Source: Larkinella punicea | Lineage (GTDB): Bacteria; Bacteroidota; Bacteroidia; Cytophagales; Spirosomataceae | Direction of reading: 5' to 3' | Length of the DNA stretch: 64,000 nucleotides | Assembly (NCBI RefSeq): GCF_003334855.1 | Contig: NZ_QOWE01000023.1 | Location: 62,001-126,000 of the forward strand | Position numbers and translations under genes: made by a program | Part shown: in pieces, positions 1 to 11,299 of the stretch | Position numbering within the stretch: position 1 is the first letter of the stretch | Layout of the letters: each line of letters starts with the position of its first letter | The notes under the pieces: model-generated | What the model was told of the DNA's origin: nothing | The model's database searches: none | Seen by the model: the letters and a program-made list of their open reading frames with translations, nothing else

Positions 1-2029
1 GAGCAATCTCTTTCAAGGCTTCAAACCGCCCCGACGCCCCGCCGTGTCCGGCTTCCAGGTTGGTGTGCAGCAGCAATTGATTGGTGTCGGTTTTCATGGT
101 ACGGAGTTTAGCAACCCACTTGGCGGGTTCCCAGTATTGTACCTGCGAGTCGTGTAAACCGGTCATCACCAGCATGTTCGGATAGGCCTGCTCTTTCACG
201 TTGTCGTAGGGTGAATACGAAAGCATGTAGTCGTAGTATTTTTTGATCTTCGGATTGCCCCATTCTTCAAACTCGCCGGTCGTCAGCGGAATGCTTTCGT
301 CGAGCATGGTCGTGACCACATCGACAAACGGCACCGACGCCACGACGCCCCGGTACAGTTGCGGTTTTTGGTTTACAACGGCACCCATGAGTAAACCGCC
401 CGCGCTGCCGCCCATCGCAAACAGCTTGTCGGCGCTGGTATAGTTGTGCTGTATCAAATAATCCGAAACGTCCACGAAGTCGTTGAACGTGTTTTTCTTC
501 TTGAGCATTTTGCCGTTGTCGTACCACTTCCGGCCCATTTCCTGCCCACCCCGAATGTGGGCAATGGCGAACAGAAAACCACGGTCGAGGAGGCTCAGGC
601 GCGTAGAGCTAAAACCGGGGTCGGTCGAATAACCGTAGGAACCGTAGGAATATTGCAGCAGCGGAGCCGAACCGTCTTTGGGGGTGTCTTTTCGGCGCAC
701 AACCGAAACCGGAATTCGGGCACCATCGCGGGATTTGACGAAAAACCGCTCTGACGTGTAGTTTGCCGGATCAAAACCGCCCAGCACTTCCTGCTGTTTT
801 ATCAGCGTTTTTTCCTTCGTTTCCATGTTGTAATCGAAGGTCGAACTGGGCGTCGTCAGCGACGAATAACCAAAACGCAGGGTGGTGGTGTTGAAATCCG
901 GGTTGTAGCCAATCCCGGCGACATAAGCCGGTTCGCCAAAATCCAGGTAATGTTCTTCTTTGTTCCGGCGATCAATCACCCGCAAATGAATCAGTCCTTC
1001 TTTCCGTTCGCCCAGAACCAGGTGGTTTTTGAAGACATCCAGTTGCTGTAGATAGACATGATGGCGGTGCGGAATGACTTCTTTCCAGGCCGACCGGTCG
1101 TTGGTTTTGGTTTCCTTCGCTTCCATCAGCCTGAAGTTTTCGGCTTTCCAGTTTGTCCGAACATAGAAAGTCGTTTCCAGGTGCTGAATGTCGTATTCGT
1201 GGCCTTTTTCGCGGGGCAGAAAAACGACAAACTCGCCCGTCGGATTGCTCGCTTCCAGAAGCCGGTATTCCGTCGCCACGCCGTTGTGGTCAGACACCAC
1301 GGCGATGTATTTTTTCGACTTCATGCGACCCAGGCCCATGTAAAACTGGTTGTCCGTTTCTTCATAGAGCAGCACATCCTGCGCCGGATCAGTACCCAGC
1401 ACGTGACGGTATACCTGATAACCCAGCAGCGTTTGCGGGTCTTTCCGGATGTAGAAAAGGGTCTGGTTATCAGCCGCCCAGGCGTAGCTGCCGCCTTCGG
1501 TGTCCGGAATGGCATCGGGATAAATCTCCCCGGTTTTCAGGTTTTTGATCCGCAGCGTGTACATCCGACGGCTGACGGTATCTTCGCCGTAGGCCACCAG
1601 TTCGTCGTTGTCCGATACTTCCAGACCGCCGATGTTGTAATACGAATACGGTTTTGCCATTTCGTTGACATCCAGCATCACTTCCTCTTCGGCATCCAGC
1701 GAACCGGGTTTCCGGCAATACACCGGGTATTCGCCCCCTTCGATGAATTTAGTATAATAGTAATAATTGCCTTCTTTGTACGGAACCGATTCGTCTTGCT
1801 GTTTCATACGGCCTTTCATCTCCTCAAACAGCTTTTGCCGAAAGTCTTTGACAGGTGCCAATACGTCCTCCAGATGCGCATTTTCGGCTTTCAGATAGTC
1901 GATCACCTCGGGATTTTCCCGTTCGTTGAGCCAGTAATAATTGTCGATCCGGGTGTGGCCGTGAGTGGTCAGTTCGGTCGGTTTGATGGCCGCCTGGGGC
2001 AAAACCGATGTCGTCTGCGCGTTTGTCAT
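1..2029 (-). CDS. ptrB: Oligopeptidase B (S9A serine peptidase), C-terminus cut by window edge
   Basis: This is a prolyl-oligopeptidase-family enzyme that cleaves short peptides after basic residues. The frame is open from the ATG at 2029 to the window edge, giving 676 codons; the family is usually near 690 residues, so only a short C-terminal tail is missing. The catalytic triad is visible: Ser542 in MGGSAGG, Asp in GLHDSQV and His in EAGHGG. The N-terminal part starts with the THGHTRIDNYYWL segment typical of the beta-propeller entry of oligopeptidase B. No signal peptide is seen, so it is probably cytoplasmic. It is divergent from the M28 peptidase at 2188. Family call firm; substrate preference is inferred from the family. 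Confidence 0.93.
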   Translation of the reverse strand, partial: MTNAQTTSVLPQAAIKPTELTTHGHTRIDNYYWLNERENPEVIDYLKAENAHLEDVLAPVKDFRQKLFEEMKGRMKQQDESVPYKEGNYYYYTKFIEGGEYPVYCRKPGSLDAEEEVMLDVNEMAKPYSYYNIGGLEVSDNDELVAYGEDTVSRRMYTLRIKNLKTGEIYPDAIPDTEGGSYAWAADNQTLFYIRKDPQTLLGYQVYRHVLGTDPAQDVLLYEETDNQFYMGLGRMKSKKYIAVVSDHNGVATEYRLLEASNPTGEFVVFLPREKGHEYDIQHLETTFYVRTNWKAENFRLMEAKETKTNDRSAWKEVIPHRHHVYLQQLDVFKNHLVLGERKEGLIHLRVIDRRNKEEHYLDFGEPAYVAGIGYNPDFNTTTLRFGYSSLTTPSSTFDYNMETKEKTLIKQQEVLGGFDPANYTSERFFVKSRDGARIPVSVVRRKDTPKDGSAPLLQYSYGSYGYSTDPGFSSTRLSLLDRGFLFAIAHIRGGQEMGRKWYDNGKMLKKKNTFNDFVDVSDYLIQHNYTSADKLFAMGGSAGGLLMGAVVNQKPQLYRGVVASVPFVDVVTTMLDESIPLTTGEFEEWGNPKIKKYYDYMLSYSPYDNVKEQAYPNMLVMTGLHDSQVQYWEPAKWVAKLRTMKTDTNQLLLHTNLEAGHGGASGRFEALKEIA

Positions 2030-2187
2030 AGAATTCGATGGGACTGAATACGAAACCCAATAACACCTTTTTTTCAGGATTCGTTGAGGTGTTTCGATTT
2101 GGGGAAGAAACTTAAAGTTTTTTCCCCACTTACGCGGCATTCCCTCGCTTTTTTGTTATTTTGAGGAGTTATACGGTTATCCTCACT

Positions 2188-3696
2188 ATGCGAAAAAAAG
2201 TCTACGTTTATCTGCTGCTTTCTGGCGGTATTTGTTTGCTGAGTGCCTACACACTGAAGAAAAAGGGTGATCGGATCGACGAAGGACAATCCCGCCCAAC
2301 GCTGGAAAAAGTTTTTGCCAAAATCAATCAGGAAGTACTGCAAAACAGCCGGGTTTTTGAAACCCTCACCGATGCCACGCAGAAAATTGGTCACCGGCTA
2401 ACGGGCAGCGCCAACGGAAGCCGCGCGGAGGAATATACCTATAACCTGCTGAAACAATACGGCTATTCGGATACGAAATACGCCCCTTTCGAAGTAGAAT
2501 CGTGGATGCGCGACACCGTAACGCTGGCGGTGGTGCCCCGAAAAAGCGATAATTTCCGGGATGTCGAAGTGGTTGCCCTGGCGCATTCGCCCGTCGAAGC
2601 CCATGTTCAGGGTGAAATCATTGACATCGGCAACGGTCTGGAAGGCGATTTTGCGGCACTGAAAGACCGGATCAAAGGGAAAGTTGCACTGGTGAACATC
2701 GGTCTGGCGGCTCCTACGAAGGGCGCCCGGAACCTCCACCGCTCCGAAAAAACCGCCCTCGCCATTCAGCACGGTGCCATCGGCGTGATTATGGTCAATC
2801 TGGTGCCGGGCAATGTGCTGCTGACCGGAACGGCCTCCGTAACCGGCAAGCTCATTCCGGTTCCATCAGTGTGCATTTCTCTGGAAAGTGGTCAGGAAAT
2901 CCGCCAGTGGATGCAGGATCAGAAAAACCTGCAGGCGGTGATCGACATGACCAACGTGAGCCGAAAAATCCGGGCGCGCAACGTCGTCGCAACGCTGAAA
3001 GGGTCACAGTTTCCCGACGAAAAAATCATCATCGGTGGTCACCTCGACTCCTGGGATCTGGCCACGGGCGCCATCGACAACGGCATTGGCTCGTTCTCCA
3101 TTCTCGACATTGCCCGCACGTTCAAAGCCCTGAAAATAAAGCCGAAACGCACCATCGAGTTTGTGATGTTCATGGGCGAGGAACAAGGTTTGCTGGGTTC
3201 CCGCAGTCTGGTGGACGATTTGAAAAAAAGCGGCCAACTGGACAACGTCCGCTACATCCTGAATCTGGACATGACCAACGACCCGAGCGGTTTTAATGCG
3301 TTTGGCCGGAGCGAAATGGTGCCTTTCCTAACCGAAATCGGCGAAACCGTCAAGCTGATCGAACCGGCTTTCCAGAATACGGTATCGAATCAGGCCGGGT
3401 TGCACAGTGATCACCAGCCGTTTATGATGGAGGGTGTGCCGGTGGTCGGCATGAGCGGTCATCTGGACCGGAACGTGCTGGATTGTTACCACGCCAATTG
3501 TGACAACATGAATCTGGTCAACAAAGACCAGTTGAAAAATACCGTCCGTTATTCGGCGATGTTGCTCTACGCGCTCGCCAACGCCGATGCGATTCCGACG
3601 CAACGCATGGATGACACCAAAACCCGCGATTTCCTGATTGCCCAGGGCCTCAGGACGCCCCTGCAAATCGCGAACGAATGGCGCTGGAAGGAGTAA
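2188..3696 (+). CDS. Secreted M28-family metallopeptidase with PA domain
   Basis: A 502-residue exported zinc aminopeptidase/carboxypeptidase of the M28 family. An N-terminal hydrophobic segment (residues about 5-22) looks like a signal peptide or signal anchor. A protease-associated (PA) insert occupies roughly residues 130-260. The catalytic part follows, with metal ligands in GGHLDSWD (His285) and GAIDNG (Asp297), the GEEQGLLGS motif near 331 (general base and ligand), Asp in LNLDMTND and His in LHSDHQPF. The frame could begin at a TTG 27 bases upstream, but the ATG at 2188 immediately precedes the signal sequence and is preferred. A strong terminator follows. The architecture resembles plasma glutamate carboxypeptidase-like enzymes; the exact substrate is unknown. 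Confidence 0.9.
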   Translation: MRKKVYVYLLLSGGICLLSAYTLKKKGDRIDEGQSRPTLEKVFAKINQEVLQNSRVFETLTDATQKIGHRLTGSANGSRAEEYTYNLLKQYGYSDTKYAPFEVESWMRDTVTLAVVPRKSDNFRDVEVVALAHSPVEAHVQGEIIDIGNGLEGDFAALKDRIKGKVALVNIGLAAPTKGARNLHRSEKTALAIQHGAIGVIMVNLVPGNVLLTGTASVTGKLIPVPSVCISLESGQEIRQWMQDQKNLQAVIDMTNVSRKIRARNVVATLKGSQFPDEKIIIGGHLDSWDLATGAIDNGIGSFSILDIARTFKALKIKPKRTIEFVMFMGEEQGLLGSRSLVDDLKKSGQLDNVRYILNLDMTNDPSGFNAFGRSEMVPFLTEIGETVKLIEPAFQNTVSNQAGLHSDHQPFMMEGVPVVGMSGHLDRNVLDCYHANCDNMNLVNKDQLKNTVRYSAMLLYALANADAIPTQRMDDTKTRDFLIAQGLRTPLQIANEWRWKE

Positions 3697-3728
3697 TTTC
3701 CCTTTCCAATAAAACGCATCAGATTGAG

Positions 3729-3772
3729 ACGCCCCCGTTAAACCGAAACCGGTTTAACGGGGGCGTTTTTTT
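3729..3772 (+). terminator. Rho-independent terminator after the M28 peptidase
   Basis: A perfect 17-bp stem (3729-3745 with 3750-3766) closes a 4-base AAAC loop and runs into seven T residues. It lies 32 bases after the stop codon of the upstream peptidase and ahead of the oxidoreductase at 3909, so it ends the first transcript. Confidence 0.92.
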
Positions 3773-3908
3773 GGTTATGCGATCAAAATTTTGACCACTA
3801 TTTTGGGGTTGCACTAGCCCAATTGCGCCCTTTTGTCGTATTGATTTCAGCCTTAGCGCATTGACGTGCGTACAAGCCTGAATTTTCTTCTTTCTAAACC
3901 CTCTTTTT

Positions 3909-5357
3909 ATGGAAGACAACCACTCTACTGCGGAAGATTTCGGTCGCCGGAGTTTTCTGAAAACGTCGTCACTGGCGGCTACTTCTTTTCTGATCGTTCC
4001 CCGGCATGTCTTGGGAAAAGGCTTCATTGCCCCCAGCGATAAACTGAACATTGCCGGGATTGGTGTAGGCGGAAAGGGGAAAAGCGACCTGGCATCTTTT
4101 GCCAAAAGTCCTAATGTGAACATTGTCGCGCTCTGCGATGTCGATGACCGTCAGGCGGTTGACTCCCGCTCCAAATATCCGAAAGCGACGTATTACAAGG
4201 ATTTCCGGGAAATGCTGTCGAAAGAGCGCAAGAACATCGATGCCTGCTCCATTTCGACCCCCGACAACACCCACGCCGTGGCCACGCTGGCAGCGATGCA
4301 ACTGGGCAAGCACGTTTATACGCAAAAACCGCTGACGCACGATATCTACGAATCCCGGATTCTAGGGCAGGCGGCTAAAAAATACAAGGTAATCACCCAG
4401 ATGGGCAACCAGGGCGGTTCGGGCAACGGCGTTCGGCGGATGAAGGAAATCTACGATGCCGGCACGATTGGCGAGGTGCATAAAGTCCTGGCCTGGACCA
4501 ACCGCCCGGTTTGGCCACAGGCCGTTCCAACCGATCAATCCTACGAGATACCAAAAGAACTGGACTTTGATCTGTGGCTGGGTCCTGCCAAGAAAGTGCC
4601 TTACAATCAGTCGTATCTGCCGTGGAACTGGCGGGGCTGGTGGCCGTATGGAACGGGTGCGCTGGGCGACATGGCCTGTCACATTCTGGACCCGGTTTTC
4701 CGGATTTTGCCGCTCGATTATCCCAATTCGGTAGAATGCAGTGTGGCCGGAACCTGGACCTTTACGCTCCGGGAGCAGGATCACAACCCCGACTGGACCC
4801 CCTTCTCATCGTCGATTCACCTGAATTATCCCCGGAAAGACAACAAGGGCGACATTAAGCTAAGCTGGTATGATGGCGGCATTTTGCCCGAACTCCCGGA
4901 AGAACTCCAGCCGGGAGAAGCCTTCGGGAATTCTGACGGGGGCGTGTTGTTCATTGGCTCGAAAGGGAAACTAATGGCCGACTGTTACGGTGCCAATCCG
5001 CGGTTATTGCCGCTGAAAGCCAACGAAACCATCAATATTCCGGAAACCATTGCCCGCGTTCCGAACGAAGACCATTATTTACAGTGGGTCGATGCCTGTA
5101 TTGCCGGGTATGGCAAAGGAACCACCAGCTCGCCGTTCGAATATGCCGCGCCGTTTGCCGAAAGCATTCTGATCGGGAATCTGGCTCTGCGAAGCTGGAT
5201 GCTGCGCGACAACCCGACGGCGAAACGCTCGGCGGATCGGTACAATGGCCGGAAAAAACTGCTTTGGGATGCCGCCAACATGAAAATCACGAATTACGAC
5301 CTGGCCAATCAGTACGTGAAGCGGGAGTATCGGGAGGGCTGGAGTTTGGTGGTGTAG
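3909..5357 (+). CDS. Tat-exported Gfo/Idh/MocA family oxidoreductase
   Basis: A 482-residue NAD(P)-dependent sugar or polyol dehydrogenase-like protein. It begins with a twin-arginine signal: Arg13-Arg14 in FGRRSFLK followed by a short hydrophobic stretch, so it is probably exported folded. The Rossmann loop GIGVGG sits at residues 50-55, and the family's EKP motif appears as TQKPLTHD with Lys140. The C-terminal half carries the aromatic-rich WNWRGWWPYG segment and a PYNQSYLPW loop that recur in periplasmic Bacteroidota members of this family. It is a monocistronic unit between two hairpins. The substrate is not identifiable from sequence; a role in sugar-derivative breakdown is inference. 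Confidence 0.9.
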   Translation: MEDNHSTAEDFGRRSFLKTSSLAATSFLIVPRHVLGKGFIAPSDKLNIAGIGVGGKGKSDLASFAKSPNVNIVALCDVDDRQAVDSRSKYPKATYYKDFREMLSKERKNIDACSISTPDNTHAVATLAAMQLGKHVYTQKPLTHDIYESRILGQAAKKYKVITQMGNQGGSGNGVRRMKEIYDAGTIGEVHKVLAWTNRPVWPQAVPTDQSYEIPKELDFDLWLGPAKKVPYNQSYLPWNWRGWWPYGTGALGDMACHILDPVFRILPLDYPNSVECSVAGTWTFTLREQDHNPDWTPFSSSIHLNYPRKDNKGDIKLSWYDGGILPELPEELQPGEAFGNSDGGVLFIGSKGKLMADCYGANPRLLPLKANETINIPETIARVPNEDHYLQWVDACIAGYGKGTTSSPFEYAAPFAESILIGNLALRSWMLRDNPTAKRSADRYNGRKKLLWDAANMKITNYDLANQYVKREYREGWSLVV

Positions 5358-5371
5358 ATATTTTGTCAATG

Positions 5372-5414
5372 CCAGTCTGAGAAAGAGCGCAATCCGTTTT
5401 CTTTCTCAGGCTGG
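5372..5414. terminator. Bidirectional hairpin between convergent genes
   Basis: Inverted arms 5372-5385 and 5401-5414 pair over 14 bp with one mismatch (loop 15 bases). The hairpin lies between the oxidoreductase (ends 5357) and the oppositely oriented small gene (stop at 5406), whose last codons form the right arm. It could terminate either transcript, though there is only a weak T run on each side. Confidence 0.5.
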
Positions 5415-5630
5415 TTTAACATTTTCTAGAATGAAACGGTACCGGTTTTCTTTCCACCATTTCGTGTCTACTTCCCGCGCCAACTCTGCGGCTTGTTCTT
5501 TCGTTCCCTGATTGGTGGCATTAGATTCCAGGAATCTAAAATAATTGACAAACTTCTGCACTTCCTCCATATCGATCAGGGAGCTGTTGAGCCGGATGCC
5601 GATTTCATTATTTTGCCGCTCAATGACCAT
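5406..5630 (-). CDS. Small conserved-looking hypothetical protein, 74 residues
   Basis: I do not recognise the family. The product is a 74-residue soluble protein with a basic, aromatic-rich end (DTKWWKENRYRF) and a glutamate-rich middle that is probably helical. The strongest support for reality is its own perfect -7 box TATCTTTG on the same strand (5655-5648), 18 bases upstream of the ATG. The size and composition recall small antitoxin-like or regulatory proteins, but there is no partner gene next to it: downstream lies a convergent oxidoreductase and upstream a palindrome-rich spacer. No function is assigned. Confidence 0.6.
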   Translation of the reverse strand: MVIERQNNEIGIRLNSSLIDMEEVQKFVNYFRFLESNATNQGTKEQAAELAREVDTKWWKENRYRFILENVKPA

Positions 5631-5647
5631 AACGTTCTCTTTTTTTA

Positions 5648-5655
5648 CAAAGATA
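5648..5655 (-). promoter_or_regulatory. Bacteroidota -7 box TATCTTTG
   Basis: An exact match to TAnnTTTG on the minus strand, ending 18 bases before the ATG of the small gene at 5630. Established for the primary sigma factor of Bacteroidota; its use here is inferred. Confidence 0.65.
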
Positions 5656-5741
5656 ATATTTTGAACGGAGTCCTATTTTAACGTGAGTGATGCCTAGTGT
5701 CGTCTCGTAGAGACGGAATGTTTATAGATTAATAGCCTGAT

Positions 5742-5798
5742 TACCACCCGCCTGCCGTAGGTAGGCAACCGTTGCCTACCTACGGCAGGCGGGTGGTA
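5742..5798. repeat. Long perfect inverted repeat, 28-bp arms
   Basis: Arms 5742-5769 and 5771-5798 are exact reverse complements around a single central base. Just before it, 5706-5720 holds another small palindrome, CGTCTC-gta-GAGACG. The spacer 5631-5876 contains no other gene. It lies 3' of galactokinase and 5' of the small minus-strand gene, so it may act as a terminator for galK, but no T tract follows. It has the look of a dispersed palindromic element. Confidence 0.85.
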
Positions 5799-5876
5799 GC
5801 ATACGACAAACATCAGATGCCTAACGGCATTGGAACAGCGCTCAATTTATCAATAACTCACGTTATTTTATGAATT

Positions 5877-7049
5877 TCACAACGCCAGCACCGAAGTCCC
5901 ATCCGTGATCCGCACCGGATAACATTTCAACGCAATGTTGAAGGCTTCCTGATAAACCGTACTCATGCGGCTAATAAACGCATCGACCGCTTCGCGTTCG
6001 ACAATGTTGATGGTGCAGCCGCCAAAACCGCCCCCCATCATCCGTGCGCCCAAAACCGCAGCGTCCTGGCGGGTTTGATCGACCAGAAAATCCAGTTCCG
6101 GGCAACTGACTTCGTAGTCGTGCTGCAAACCGTCGTGGGTTTCGTACATCTTCTTTCCAAAAGCAGCCAGATCGTTTTGCAGTAAAAATTCGCAGGCTTC
6201 CCGGACGCGCTGAATTTCTTCGGTAACGTACCGACAACGTTGGTAAACCTTGCCCGGCATTTCGTCGCGGTGGGCGTCCACCAGTTCTGTGGTGGCGTCG
6301 CGCAGCAGGCGGATGTCGGGTTGGTATTTTTGCAAAATACTGACACCGGTTTCGCATTCTTCCCGCCGGGTGTTGTATTCGCTGTCGCCGAGGGAATGTT
6401 TTACGCCCGTATCGCACAAAATCAGGGCGTAATCGGTGGTCTGGAACGGGAAATATTCGTGGTGCAGCGATTGGCAATCCAGTTGAATTACCGACTGTTC
6501 GCGCCCGAACATGGAGGCAAACTGATCCATAATGCCGCAATTGACACCAACAAACTGATTTTCGGCGCGTTGGCTGAATTTCACCATGTCGATGGTCGAA
6601 AGGCCCAGACCGAACAGTTCATTCAGGCCGAACGCCAGCCCGCATTCCAGCGCGGCCGACGACGACAAACCCGCCCCGGAGGGAATGTTTCCGCCAAAAA
6701 CCAGGTCAAAACCGCCCGGCTGATACCCGGCTTTCTGCAACTGATCGACCACGCCCATCAGGTAATTGGGCCAACCCAGCGGAGACTGCGTAAAATCGTC
6801 GAGCGGGAAGGAAAACGATTGACTGACATTTTCGGCGAAAATGCGCCCGGTTCGGTCATCCCGCCGGGAAATGGCGAAAATAATTTCTTTGTCGATACTG
6901 GCCGGTAAGACCAGTCCCCCGTTGTAATCCGTGTGTTCGCCCAGCAGGTTGATCCGCCCCGGCCCGCGCACCAGCAACTCGGGTTGCCGGTTAAATTCCT
7001 TCCGAAAAACAGCCTCAATCTGGTGAATATAAGGACGCTGAGCAATCAT
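5877..7049 (-). CDS. galK: Galactokinase
   Basis: A 390-residue GHMP kinase that phosphorylates galactose at C1 with ATP in the Leloir pathway (cytoplasm). The galactokinase signature GRINLLGEHTDYN is at residues 31-43 and the GHMP ATP-binding motif NIPSGAGLSSSAA at 121-133; the family loop with the catalytic Asp is in CGIMDQFAS. The C-terminal GARMMGGGFGGC motif is complete. The frame extends 28 codons further upstream, but the ATG at 7049 gives the usual family N-terminus. No galactose operon partners are adjacent. Confidence 0.96.
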   Translation of the reverse strand: MIAQRPYIHQIEAVFRKEFNRQPELLVRGPGRINLLGEHTDYNGGLVLPASIDKEIIFAISRRDDRTGRIFAENVSQSFSFPLDDFTQSPLGWPNYLMGVVDQLQKAGYQPGGFDLVFGGNIPSGAGLSSSAALECGLAFGLNELFGLGLSTIDMVKFSQRAENQFVGVNCGIMDQFASMFGREQSVIQLDCQSLHHEYFPFQTTDYALILCDTGVKHSLGDSEYNTRREECETGVSILQKYQPDIRLLRDATTELVDAHRDEMPGKVYQRCRYVTEEIQRVREACEFLLQNDLAAFGKKMYETHDGLQHDYEVSCPELDFLVDQTRQDAAVLGARMMGGGFGGCTINIVEREAVDAFISRMSTVYQEAFNIALKCYPVRITDGTSVLAL

Positions 7050-7278
7050 AGTATGAGCGTTAAGGGATCTTTTTACTGACAGCGATGTCAATTTTGTTCC
7101 AAATTTTGCTGCCTTTTTACAGTTTACAAACAAGCCCGTGGGAAATCTGTCGATTCAGACAAAAAAACTTTGCTACGTCTTCGAACGGCTATGGCAAAGA
7201 AAGTCCCGGTTTTCCTGTGTCCTTTCGGTTGGTTATGCGTCTAAGCAGAGTAACAATCATCATCCAAAACCTGCTTTT

Positions 7279-8820
7279 ATGCTGGCAAAGACCTTTGGAA
7301 GCGCCGTTCACGGTGTTGGTGCCACCATCATTACCATTGAAATCACGGTGGCTCAGGGATTACACTTTTTCATGGTCGGTTTGCCCGATAGTGCCGTCAA
7401 AGAAAGTGAGCAACGGGTCGAATCGTCCCTGAAATATTTCGGCTACCGGATGCCCCGGCAAAAGGTCGTTGTCAACCTGGCTCCGGCCGACATCCGCAAG
7501 GAAGGCTCGTCCTACGATTTGCCGATCGGCCTATGCGTGCTGCAGGCATCGGAACAAATTACCCTGGTGCGCAACCTGGAAGACTACGTCATCATGGGCG
7601 AACTGTCGCTCGACGGCAAGTTGCGGCCCATCAAAGGCGTGTTGCCCATTGCGATCGAGGCCCGGAAACGCGGTTTTAAAGGGTTTGTGTTGCCCGCCGA
7701 GAATGCACCGGAAGCCGCCATCGTCAACAATCTGGATGTGATTGGGGTCGAAACGATAATGGATGCGGTGGAATACTTTGAGGGGAAGAAAGAAATAACA
7801 CCGCTGGTAACCGACACACGAGAACTGTTTACGAATACTCAAAATGCCTACGATGCCGATTTTGCCCACGTTCAGGGGCAGGAAAACATCAAACGGGCGA
7901 TGGAAATTGCGGCTGCCGGTGGTCATAATGTGATCATGATTGGTCCGCCTGGGGCTGGAAAAACCATGCTGGCAAAGCGGTTGCCCAGTATTTTGCCGCC
8001 CCTGACGTTACATGAAGCACTCGAGACCACCAAGATTCACTCCGTGGCCGGCAAGTTGGGCAGCCGGGCCACGCTGATTGCCACGCGTCCGTTTCGATCA
8101 CCGCACCACACCATCAGCGATGCGGCTTTGGTTGGTGGCGGCAGTTTTCCGCAGCCCGGCGAGATCTCGTTGTCGCACAACGGCGTTTTGTTTCTGGACG
8201 AATTGCCGGAGTTCAAGCGAACGGCGCTGGAGGTGATGCGTCAGCCGCTCGAAGAACGGAAAGTGAGCATTTCGCGCGCCAAATGGGCAGTGGAATTTCC
8301 GGCCAATTTTATGCTGATCGCCAGCATGAATCCGTGTCCGTGCGGCTATTACAACCATCCCGAAAAAGAGTGCGTTTGCGGCCCGGGCGTCGTGCAGCGG
8401 TATTTGAACAAGATCAGCGGGCCGTTGCTGGATCGCATCGACCTGCACGTGGAAGTGACGCCGGTTTCGTTCGATCAGATGACCGCCAACCGCCCGTCGG
8501 AAGGCAGTGAAACTATTCGGGAGCGGGTGATCCGGGCGCGGGAAATTCAGACTAAACGGTTTGGTGAGCAATCCGGTATTTATTCCAACGCCATGATGCC
8601 GTCGCAGATGGTGAAGGAAGTTTGCGTCATCAGCCCGGCGGGTTTGGCGTTGCTAAAAACCGCCATGGAACGGCTGGGCTTGTCGGCCCGCGCCTACGAC
8701 CGGATTCTGAAAGTGTCGCGCACGATTGCGGATCTAGCGGGTACTGAACACATCGAGATTGAGCATTTGGCGGAGGCCATTCAATACCGGAGTCTGGATC
8801 GGGAGAACTGGGCGGGGTGA
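7279..8820 (+). CDS. comM: YifB/ComM-family AAA+ ATPase (Mg-chelatase subunit ChlI-like)
   Basis: A 513-residue AAA+ protein of the YifB/ComM family; in naturally transformable bacteria ComM is a helicase that extends heteroduplex during recombination. The N-terminal Lon-like/ChlI domain spans about residues 1-190. Walker A GPPGAGKT is at 222-229 and Walker B ends in LFLDELPEF. The family's cysteine cluster starts at Cys353 in NPCPCGYY with further Cys in ECVCGP. The ATG at 7279 gives the usual MLAKTFGSAVHG start; the frame is open another 47 codons upstream without family similarity. Divergent from galK. The name comM is by family, not by demonstrated function. Confidence 0.92.
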   Translation: MLAKTFGSAVHGVGATIITIEITVAQGLHFFMVGLPDSAVKESEQRVESSLKYFGYRMPRQKVVVNLAPADIRKEGSSYDLPIGLCVLQASEQITLVRNLEDYVIMGELSLDGKLRPIKGVLPIAIEARKRGFKGFVLPAENAPEAAIVNNLDVIGVETIMDAVEYFEGKKEITPLVTDTRELFTNTQNAYDADFAHVQGQENIKRAMEIAAAGGHNVIMIGPPGAGKTMLAKRLPSILPPLTLHEALETTKIHSVAGKLGSRATLIATRPFRSPHHTISDAALVGGGSFPQPGEISLSHNGVLFLDELPEFKRTALEVMRQPLEERKVSISRAKWAVEFPANFMLIASMNPCPCGYYNHPEKECVCGPGVVQRYLNKISGPLLDRIDLHVEVTPVSFDQMTANRPSEGSETIRERVIRAREIQTKRFGEQSGIYSNAMMPSQMVKEVCVISPAGLALLKTAMERLGLSARAYDRILKVSRTIADLAGTEHIEIEHLAEAIQYRSLDRENWAG

Positions 8821-8824
8821 TTGT

Positions 8825-11130
<2,306 letters not shown>

Positions 11131-11200
11131 CGGTATGGTTGTTAGCAGGAATTGCGTATTTTCGCGGCATCGTGGTGGTAACAGCCGCGTGTTTAAGCAA

Positions 11201-11208
11201 CAAAGATA
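11201..11208 (-). promoter_or_regulatory. -7 box TATCTTTG for recF
   Basis: Exact TAnnTTTG match on the minus strand, 71 bases before the recF ATG in the divergent recF/pdhA spacer. Confidence 0.6.
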
Positions 11209-11299
11209 CAGGTCGTTTGTTACGTAATGACCGGTTACCTGTATCGCACAACGATTTCCGTTTTATTCGGTTATCCTTTTTTTACGCCCAACGAACTCT

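Noticed and set aside
1058-2047. Long plus-strand open frame of 329 codons
   Set aside because: It is the antisense shadow of oligopeptidase B, which has all catalytic residues on the minus strand.
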